Shown here: piece by piece, positions 7,558 to 11,983 of the stretch
Numbering within the stretch: the first letter of the stretch is position 1
Layout: each line of letters starts with the position of its first letter
From: an uncultured Traorella sp.
GTDB taxonomy: Bacteria; Bacillota_I; Bacilli_A; Erysipelotrichales; Erysipelotrichaceae
Length of the DNA stretch: 11,983 bases
Direction of reading: 5' to 3'
Assembly: GCA_945919165.1 (NCBI GenBank)
Contig: CAMEIZ010000043.1
Span: forward strand, 1-11,983
Translations under genes and position numbers: made by a program
The notes under the pieces: generated by a model
Database searches by the model: none
What the model was told of the DNA's origin: nothing
The model's input: the letters and a program-made list of their open reading frames with translations, nothing else

Positions 7558-8101
7558 TGTTTTCACCTCCAAATCTTTCCTTTAGCTTTTTAATGGCACG
7601 ATGTGTCCTTACATCAACTTTGGATACACTTAAATTCAGTCGTTTGGCAATTTCTTTTGAAGATTCCGAAAAATAAAACTTTCTTACTAAGATTTCATGA
7701 TCGGGTTCCTTTAAGTCTTTGATGGCATTTATCAATTCAATACGTGTGTATTGATCAAATTGAAAATCATCTTGATCATGTTTTGAATATAATTGATCGT
7801 TATAGGGTAATTTTTGAGCTTCCTTATAATGCTTTCTCAATGAATCCGTTGCTTTGTTTTTCGCTATTACACAAAGATAGGATTTTAAGCTTCCTGATTC
7901 TGGACTATATTTGTGAAGCTTAAAATAGAATTCACTGAATACTTCAGCGATACAATCTTCAATATCTGCATTGTTGAAAACAGGAGGACGAAGTAAGGAT
8001 CTTACTACAGCATTTATGATTCCACAGTATTGGGCTATGAGAAGTTCAAATCCGGTGTCAGGATCTTCTTTTAGTTTTTTAATTATTGTTTCATCATGCA
8101 T
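7538..8101 (-). CDS. ECF-type RNA polymerase sigma factor
   Basis: This 187-residue protein has the two-domain layout of group 4 (ECF) sigma factors. Region 2, around residues 18-90, includes DIEDCIAEVFSEFYFKLHKY and LKSYLCVIAKNKATDSLRK, which contact core polymerase and the -10 region. A linker of about 30 residues follows. Region 4, about 125-175, includes DHEILVRKFYF, SKEIAKRLNLSVSKVDVRTHRAIKKLKE, the helix-turn-helix for the -35 box. The start chosen is ATG at 8101, because a run of six Gs (8109-8114) sits 7 bases upstream and can pair with the anti-SD through a G-U wobble. It also gives the usual N-terminus, ending in a ...LLIAQYCGIINAVVR helix. An upstream ATG (8116) and a TTG (8155) are possible but lack good sites. 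Its last 20 bases overlap the membrane gene, the usual order for a sigma/anti-sigma pair. Confidence 0.9.
   Translation of the reverse strand: MHDETIIKKLKEDPDTGFELLIAQYCGIINAVVRSLLRPPVFNNADIEDCIAEVFSEFYFKLHKYSPESGSLKSYLCVIAKNKATDSLRKHYKEAQKLPYNDQLYSKHDQDDFQFDQYTRIELINAIKDLKEPDHEILVRKFYFSESSKEIAKRLNLSVSKVDVRTHRAIKKLKERFGGENNEKDME
7564..7570 (-). promoter_or_regulatory. Ribosome binding site inside the sigma gene
   Basis: On the minus strand this reads GGAGGTG, 6 bases before the ATG of the membrane-sensor gene and within the last codons of the sigma factor. It fixes the start of the downstream gene and supports translational coupling of the pair. Confidence 0.85.
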
Positions 8102-8120
8102 TTCCCTGCCCCCCATTATT

Positions 8121-8132
8121 TGAATCGATTCA
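8121..8132. promoter_or_regulatory. 12-bp palindrome upstream of the sigma gene
   Basis: TGAATCGATTCA is a perfect palindrome 20 bases before the sigma ATG, between that start and the terminator of the upstream transporter. It could be a regulator site controlling the sigma operon. I could not identify a convincing sigma-A or ECF promoter in the surrounding 8117-8185 stretch, which is dominated by T runs on the minus strand. Confidence 0.3.
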
Positions 8133-8185
8133 TAAATTGCTTCGAAAAAAAACAAAAAATCTTACATAATTATCAAAAAAGATCT

Positions 8186-8209
8186 AAAAAAAAGAATCAT
8201 TTGATTCTT
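8186..8209 (-). terminator. Intrinsic terminator of the EamA transporter gene
   Basis: On the minus strand a 7-bp stem AAGAATC/GATTCTT with a 4-base loop (8209 down to 8192) runs straight into a T tract ending at 8186. The stem overlaps the TAA stop codon. It should separate the transporter transcript from the sigma operon. Confidence 0.85.
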
Positions 8210-9086
8210 AAATTTGTTTTTTTCTTGAAGGCAATTGAGCCAATATAATACCTAAAAATATCAGGGCACAGCCCAAATAACTTTCTAAGCTCATGACTTC
8301 ATGTAACAGCAATGCACTGCCTAATGTACAAAAAACAGATTCACTGCTGAGGATGATGGCACTGGTGGTAGAATCCAATCCAATCTGTCCAAGTGTTTGA
8401 GTTGTATAGCCAACACCAACTGACATGATACCGCCATATAAGATGGGGATGATAGCTTCCTGAATATTTACCAATGGAATTCTTTCGAAAAGAAACATTC
8501 CTACAAAACTTAGAATTGAACAGACAATAAACTGAATAAAAGAAAAACGAATTGCATAAATACTGTTGACGAAATGATCAATGACTAAAATGTGAACAGC
8601 AAAAAAGACAGCACATAAGAAAATAAGAAAGTCACCAAAATTAATTGCCACAGAACCATGAATACATAATAAATAGAAACCGACAAGAGCGACACAGGCC
8701 CCAATCCAAGCATTCATGGTTGTTTTTTTATGTAGGAAGATACCAATAATTGGAACTAATATGATATAAAAATCAGTGATAAATCCAGCTTTTCCAGCAT
8801 AATCAGTGAGCATGACACCATATTGCTGAAGTGTACTGGCAGTAAAGAGGATAACTCCACATAATATACCAGGCAGTAAAGTGTTTTTCTTTCTTTCAAG
8901 ATCCAAAGGTTTTTTTTCAAAAATCATCATGACAGGGATCAAAGAAAGTGCGCCTAGCATGAAACGAATGGCATTATATGTAAAGCAGCCGGTAGAATTA
9001 CCACCAACACGCTGTGCAACAAACGCAAATCCCCAAATAATAGCTGTTATAAACAAAATGAAAACAGAACGTGTTTTTGTATTCAT
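8208..9086 (-). CDS. EamA-family (DMT superfamily) transporter
   Basis: This is a 292-residue inner-membrane protein with about ten hydrophobic segments arranged as two EamA repeats (roughly residues 8-142 and 150-285). Conserved family stretches include IIWGFAFVAQRVG (16-28), FTYNAIRFMLGAL (35-47), TDYAGKAGFITDFYIILVPIIG (94-115) and, in the second repeat, SAIILSSESVFCTLGSALLLHE (242-263). DMT carriers export metabolites such as amino acids or nucleotides, or other small molecules. The substrate cannot be predicted. The start at 9086 follows GGAGG (9092-9096). A more upstream ATG at 9125 falls within the promoter and is rejected. It is a single-gene unit with its own promoter and terminator, divergent from the two-component system, whose phased operator-like repeats lie behind its promoter. 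Confidence 0.88.
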   Translation of the reverse strand: MNTKTRSVFILFITAIIWGFAFVAQRVGGNSTGCFTYNAIRFMLGALSLIPVMMIFEKKPLDLERKKNTLLPGILCGVILFTASTLQQYGVMLTDYAGKAGFITDFYIILVPIIGIFLHKKTTMNAWIGACVALVGFYLLCIHGSVAINFGDFLIFLCAVFFAVHILVIDHFVNSIYAIRFSFIQFIVCSILSFVGMFLFERIPLVNIQEAIIPILYGGIMSVGVGYTTQTLGQIGLDSTTSAIILSSESVFCTLGSALLLHEVMSLESYLGCALIFLGIILAQLPSRKKQI

Positions 9087-9108
9087 AAAATCCTCCAAAA
9101 CATGGATA

Positions 9109-9137
9109 ATAATACCATTTTTCATTCACAAAAGCAA
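9109..9137 (-). promoter_or_regulatory. Sigma-A-type promoter of the EamA transporter gene
   Basis: On the minus strand TTGCTT (9137-9132) and TATTAT (9114-9109) are exactly 17 bases apart, and TGG before the -10 makes it an extended -10 promoter. Transcription would begin near 9102, just before the GGAGG site. Confidence 0.75.
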
Positions 9138-9154
9138 ATTTGATAGAGAATGAT

Positions 9155-9204
9155 TTTACATAGACTTTACAAAAGTATGCTTATGTTTTTACGTCGTTTT
9201 GTTA
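9155..9204 (+). promoter_or_regulatory. 11-bp-phased TTTACA repeats, PhoP-box-like
   Basis: TTTACA occurs at 9155-9160 and 9166-9171, separated by 5 bases. In the same 11-bp phase TTTACG follows at 9188-9193 and TTGTTA at 9199-9204. The unit at 9177-9182 does not match. PhoB/PhoP-type regulators of the OmpR family bind direct repeats of this kind, one helical turn apart. The adjacent response regulator is of that family, so autoregulation is a reasonable inference. The site also lies about 18 bases behind the divergent transporter promoter. Confidence 0.45.
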
Positions 9205-9223
9205 GACTTGTAGTAGAAAACCA

Positions 9224-9232
9224 TGTTAAAAT
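9224..9232 (+). promoter_or_regulatory. Possible extended -10 promoter of the two-component operon
   Basis: TGTTAAAAT fits an extended -10 element (TG, one base, TAAAAT) 16 bases before the response regulator ATG. There is no clear -35 box at the right distance, as is common for promoters activated by an upstream-bound PhoP-like protein. The predicted start is very near the ribosome site, so confidence is low. Confidence 0.35.
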
Positions 9233-9248
9233 AAAATCGAGGTACGTT

Positions 9249-9920
9249 ATGGCAATTATATATATTATTGAAGATGATCAGAATATACGTGAAATTGAAA
9301 CATTTGCTCTTAAAAACAGTGGTTACAGTGTTTGTGATTTTGAATGTGCTAAAGATTTTTATAAAAAACTGGAAGAAAGAATTCCAAGCTTGATTATTTT
9401 GGATATTATGCTTCCGGATGTAGACGGATTAAGTATTGTCAAAACACTAAGAGCAAAAAGTGAAACAAGGAGTATTCCTGTTTTATTAGTGAGTGCTAAA
9501 ACAAGTGAAATTGATAAAGTAAAAGGGTTGGATATCGGAGCAGATGATTATCTGACAAAGCCTTTTGGTGTAATGGAATTGATTTCAAGAGTAAAAGCAC
9601 TGCTTCGCAGAAGCAATTATTCAGAAAATGAAAAATTTCTGACACATCGTAAAATATTTATGGATGATGAAAAACGTTCAGTTTATTTTGATGATGAGGC
9701 AATCGAGTTGACATTTAAAGAATATGAACTGTTAAAGTTATTGATGATTAATAATGGTATTGTTTTAACTCGTGAAAAACTGATGGAAAAAGTATGGGGA
9801 ACTGATTTTGAAGGTGAATCCAGAACATTGGATATGCATATCAAAACGCTTCGACAGAAATTAAAAGAAGGAGGCAGCTATATCAAGACAATTCGAAACG
9901 TTGGATATATGCTGGAATGA
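9249..9920 (+). CDS. OmpR/PhoB-family response regulator (PhoP-like)
   Basis: This 223-residue DNA-binding regulator has an N-terminal receiver domain (1 to about 118) and a C-terminal winged helix (about 128-223). The receiver contains the acidic pocket E8-D9-D10, phosphoacceptor Asp52 in IILDIMLPDVDG, switch Ser82 and Lys104 in YLTKPF. The effector domain shows LTFKEYELLKLLM, REKLMEKVWG and RTLDMHIKTLRQKL followed by the wing IKTIRNVGYMLE. The ATG at 9249 has a GAGG site at 9239-9242 and gives the normal family start. A longer in-frame reading from a TTG at 9150 would translate promoter sequence and is rejected. The kinase gene starts one base after its stop. Among OmpR-family types it looks closest to PhoP/PhoB, but phosphate sensing is inference. 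Confidence 0.93.
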   Translation: MAIIYIIEDDQNIREIETFALKNSGYSVCDFECAKDFYKKLEERIPSLIILDIMLPDVDGLSIVKTLRAKSETRSIPVLLVSAKTSEIDKVKGLDIGADDYLTKPFGVMELISRVKALLRRSNYSENEKFLTHRKIFMDDEKRSVYFDDEAIELTFKEYELLKLLMINNGIVLTREKLMEKVWGTDFEGESRTLDMHIKTLRQKLKEGGSYIKTIRNVGYMLE

Positions 9921-9921
9921 T

Positions 9922-11235
9922 ATGGAGAATAAAATTCATAAACGATTATTTTTGATTGCTGCAATCAGTATCATTACAACATTATGTCTGGTTATGGGCG
10001 TATTTTACAAACGTTTTCAAGAACAGGTCAGTTATGATTTAAGAACTTTTGGCAATGTAGTAGCACAGACACAAGGATGGGAAAAGGCTGATTCCATTGC
10101 AGCAAAAGAAAACATCAGAATTACGCTCATTGATACTGATGGCAGTGTATTGATAGATAATCAAGCAGATGAAGCTTTGATGGAAAATCATCGTAACCGC
10201 CCTGAATTTATAGAGGCAAAAGAAAATGGAACTTCTCAAATTACACGTCAATCATCAACTTTCAGTAATGTTTCAACCTATTATTATGCCATTCTGTTAG
10301 AAGATGGAAAAGTTTTGCGAGTATCAAGAGAAGTTGGATCGATCACAAGTATTTTTTTTGATACACTTCCACTTGTGATAGGAATGAGCCTGGTGATTTT
10401 ACTTATTGCTCTTATTCTTTCACGGTTATTAACACGTACAATTTTAGAACCCATAAAAGAAATTGCAAGCGATATTGATCATATCGATGAAAAGAAAGTA
10501 TATAAAGAATTGATACCGGTTGTTCACATGATTCAGCAGCAGCACGAGAATATTTTGAAACAATCGAAAATGCGCCAGGATTTTACTGCCAATGTTACTC
10601 ATGAACTGAAAACACCTTTGACTAGTATCAGCGGTTATTCGGAATTGATTGAAACAGGAATGGCAAGTGATCAGGATATTCAGCATTTTGCGCATGAAAT
10701 TCATAAAAGCAGCGATCGTTTATTAACGACGATTAACGACATTATCCGTCTTTCTGAACTGGACAGTGAAGGAGCGGAAGTAATGGAAAAAGTGGATTTG
10801 TATGAAGTTGCTATGGATTGCATTGAATCGCTCAAAGTACATGCCAAAAAATACAAGGTGACCCTTTTTTTGGAAGGTCAAAGTGAAATGATCAATGCCT
10901 CTCCAGAAAGAATGGTCGAACTGATTTATAATCTTGTGGATAATGCTATTCGTTATAATAAACCGGATGGCTATGTGAAAGTAAGAATTACGCATCAGGA
11001 TCAAAAAGTCATTCTTTCTGTAAAAGACAATGGAATTGGAATTCCAAAACGCTATCATGAACGTGTTTTTGAACGTTTTTATCGAGTAGATAAAAGTCGT
11101 TCCAAGGCTACTGGAGGAACTGGTTTAGGACTAGCTATTGTGAAACACATTGTGTTAAATCATCATGGTGAGCTTTCAATTGACAGCGAAGAAGGCAAGG
11201 GCTGTGAAATAAAAGTTTCATTTCAAAAAGTTTAA
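9922..11235 (+). CDS. PhoR-like sensor histidine kinase
   Basis: This is a 437-residue membrane kinase that should phosphorylate the preceding regulator. Order of parts: TM1 about 8-29; an extracytoplasmic sensor about 31-140 with RITLIDTDGSVLIDN and YYAILLEDGKVLRVSREV, resembling the Cache-like sensor of Bacillus PhoR; TM2 about 146-169; a short linker; a HisKA domain with FTANVTHELKTPLTSISGY (phosphoacceptor His227); and an ATPase domain with the N box around Asn337/Asn341, DNGIGI at 369-374, the F box ERFYRVDKSRS and GGTGLGL at 398-404. I see no clear cytoplasmic PAS domain, so it is shorter than B. subtilis PhoR. The ATG at 9922 is one base after the regulator's stop, with only a weak GGAA before it, so translation is probably coupled. 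Membership of the PhoR subgroup is likely; the signal is unknown. Confidence 0.92.
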   Translation: MENKIHKRLFLIAAISIITTLCLVMGVFYKRFQEQVSYDLRTFGNVVAQTQGWEKADSIAAKENIRITLIDTDGSVLIDNQADEALMENHRNRPEFIEAKENGTSQITRQSSTFSNVSTYYYAILLEDGKVLRVSREVGSITSIFFDTLPLVIGMSLVILLIALILSRLLTRTILEPIKEIASDIDHIDEKKVYKELIPVVHMIQQQHENILKQSKMRQDFTANVTHELKTPLTSISGYSELIETGMASDQDIQHFAHEIHKSSDRLLTTINDIIRLSELDSEGAEVMEKVDLYEVAMDCIESLKVHAKKYKVTLFLEGQSEMINASPERMVELIYNLVDNAIRYNKPDGYVKVRITHQDQKVILSVKDNGIGIPKRYHERVFERFYRVDKSRSKATGGTGLGLAIVKHIVLNHHGELSIDSEEGKGCEIKVSFQKV

Positions 11236-11256
11236 GAGCAGGGTTTCTGCTCTTTT
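11234..11256 (+). terminator. Hairpin after the histidine kinase, likely terminator
   Basis: The 8-bp stem AAGAGCAG (11234-11241) and CTGCTCTT (11247-11254) has a 5-base loop and begins within the TAA stop of the kinase gene. The T run after it is short and broken by a G, so termination may be partial and idi could receive read-through. Confidence 0.7.
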
Positions 11257-11269
11257 GCTTGCATTCTCC

Positions 11270-11277
11270 TATAAAAT
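11270..11277 (+). promoter_or_regulatory. Possible -10 element upstream of idi
   Basis: TATAAAAT ends 16 bases before the idi ATG. No matching -35 box is visible at 16-18 bases upstream, where the kinase terminator stem lies. If it is used, transcription would start near 11283 and the leader would be only about 11 bases, without a Shine-Dalgarno sequence. Confidence 0.35.
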
Positions 11278-11293
11278 CTTTTACACTGATAAT

Positions 11294-11800
11294 ATGAGTG
11301 AAGTTGTTTTAATTGATCTGAATGACAAAGAAATCGGTACCTGTGAGAAAATGAAAGCTCACCAACAGGCACTTCTTCATCGTGCTTTTTCAGTTTTTAT
11401 TTATCATGATCATAAGATGTGTATACAAAAAAGAGCTTTAAACAAATATCATTGTCCAGGACTTTGGACCAATACTTGCTGTTCTCATCCAAAAATGAAT
11501 GAAAGCTATCATGATGCCGCAAAACGCCGTCTATTTGAGGAATGCGGTATTATATGCGAAGTCGAAGAGATCTTTCATTTTACATATTTCGCTTCATTTC
11601 CAAACGGTTTATGCGAATATGAAAGAGATCATGTATTTGTGGCTGATTACAATGGTAAAATGATAATAGATCCCGAAGAAATTGAAGAAATCAAATGGAT
11701 TGATTTTTCTGATCTGCTTGAGGATGTCAGAATACATCCCAAAGAGTATACACCATGGTTTATTACTGCACTTGATAAAGTGATCGAAAGGATAAAATGA
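11294..11800 (+). CDS. idi: Isopentenyl-diphosphate delta-isomerase, type 1
   Basis: Idi interconverts isopentenyl and dimethylallyl diphosphate in the cytoplasm, the branch point for isoprenoid synthesis. It is required where IPP is made by the mevalonate route. The 168-residue Nudix-fold protein shows His23 and His29 (KAHQQALLHRAF), the catalytic cysteine motif WTNTCCSHP at 58-66 (Cys63, metal-ligand His65), the Nudix-like AAKRRLFEECGI (75-86) and the acidic pair Glu108/Glu110 in CEYERDH. These correspond to Cys67, His69, Glu114 and Glu116 of the E. coli enzyme. The ATG at 11294 gives the conserved N-terminus, but no Shine-Dalgarno sequence precedes it. A TTG reading 39 bases upstream would start inside the terminator and is rejected. 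The last four bases overlap the next gene (ATGA). Confidence 0.93.
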   Translation: MSEVVLIDLNDKEIGTCEKMKAHQQALLHRAFSVFIYHDHKMCIQKRALNKYHCPGLWTNTCCSHPKMNESYHDAAKRRLFEECGIICEVEEIFHFTYFASFPNGLCEYERDHVFVADYNGKMIIDPEEIEEIKWIDFSDLLEDVRIHPKEYTPWFITALDKVIERIK

Positions 11801-11983
11801 AACAAGAAACATTTATAATGTTGAAACCGGATGCTTATGCATCAAAAAATGCTTCGAAAGTAAAAAAAATGTTGAATGAAAAGGGCTTTGTTATCGAATC
11901 GGAAAAAGAATTAAAAGTCGATATGAATATTATGACGAAACTTTTATTGCATTATGAGTAATTAATAGATCGATTAGGACCAG
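11797..11983 (+). pseudogene. Nucleoside diphosphate kinase-like gene, interrupted by TAA and cut by window end
   Basis: Reading from ATG at 11797, which overlaps the idi stop by four bases, gives MKQETFIMLKPDAY..., whose TFIMLKPDA matches the N-terminal strand and KPDA motif of nucleoside diphosphate kinases. These enzymes transfer gamma-phosphate between nucleotides. After 54 residues, ending LLLHYE, there is an in-frame TAA (11959-11961). The same frame continues as LIDRLGP to the window edge, plausible for the next helix of the fold. The catalytic histidine and most of the domain lie beyond the stop. A GAA or CAA codon changed to TAA would explain it, as would a sequencing error. If the stop is real, the 54-residue product cannot be an active kinase. 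The family call rests on a short stretch and is moderate. Confidence 0.6.

Noticed and set aside
7401..7676. A 91-codon plus-strand frame across the sigma/sensor junction
   Set aside because: It is antisense to two supported genes, has no ribosome site and shows no recognisable domain.
8102..8155. Longer sigma factor starting at TTG 8155 or ATG 8116
   Set aside because: Neither has a ribosome site, and the added residues come from T-rich non-coding DNA. The ATG at 8101 has a G-run at proper spacing.
9150..9248. An N-terminal extension of 33 residues on the response regulator from a TTG at 9150
   Set aside because: It would translate the phased repeats and promoter region. The ATG at 9249 has a GAGG site and gives the standard receiver-domain start.

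Overview
The window reads as ordinary chromosome from a low-GC, fermentative Gram-positive bacterium. The base composition is AT-rich, Shine-Dalgarno sites are strong and AGGAGG-like, genes are tightly packed, and intrinsic terminators separate the transcription units. A YfcC/DcuC-type transporter in an arginine deiminase operon, a PhoP/PhoR-like two-component system and a type 1 IPP isomerase (which implies a mevalonate pathway) together suggest an anaerobic gut Firmicute. An Erysipelotrichia-like organism is my best guess, but this is inference from gene content and not proof.

Region 1 (1-4794, + strand) is a complete arginine deiminase operon, arcA-arcB-arcC plus a membrane carrier. It is closed by a strong intrinsic terminator. 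ArcA converts arginine to citrulline and ammonia, ArcB makes ornithine and carbamoyl phosphate, ArcC makes ATP from carbamoyl phosphate, and the carrier probably exchanges arginine for ornithine. Region 2 (4795-6020) holds one PLP enzyme of the MalY/PatB C-S lyase family. It converges on the next block through a compact bidirectional terminator.

Region 3 (6019-9137, - strand) contains a DMT/EamA transporter with its own promoter and terminator, followed by an ECF-type sigma factor gene. The sigma gene overlaps a gene for a single-pass membrane protein with a large extracytoplasmic, propeller-like repeat domain. That second protein is probably the cognate anti-sigma factor or sensor. It is the least-characterised part of the window.

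Region 4 (9150-11983, + strand) carries a PhoP/PhoR-like response regulator and histidine kinase behind an intergenic region with 11-bp-phased TTTACA elements. Next come a type 1 isopentenyl-diphosphate isomerase with no visible Shine-Dalgarno sequence and a nucleoside diphosphate kinase-like gene. The latter is interrupted by an in-frame TAA and cut by the window edge.

No tRNA, rRNA, CRISPR array, insertion sequence or phage gene was seen. No gap between genes exceeds about 165 bases. Most of the window is conventional metabolism and signalling. The best leads are the sigma/membrane-sensor pair, the phased repeats, the nonsense codon in the ndk-like gene and the SD-less idi start.
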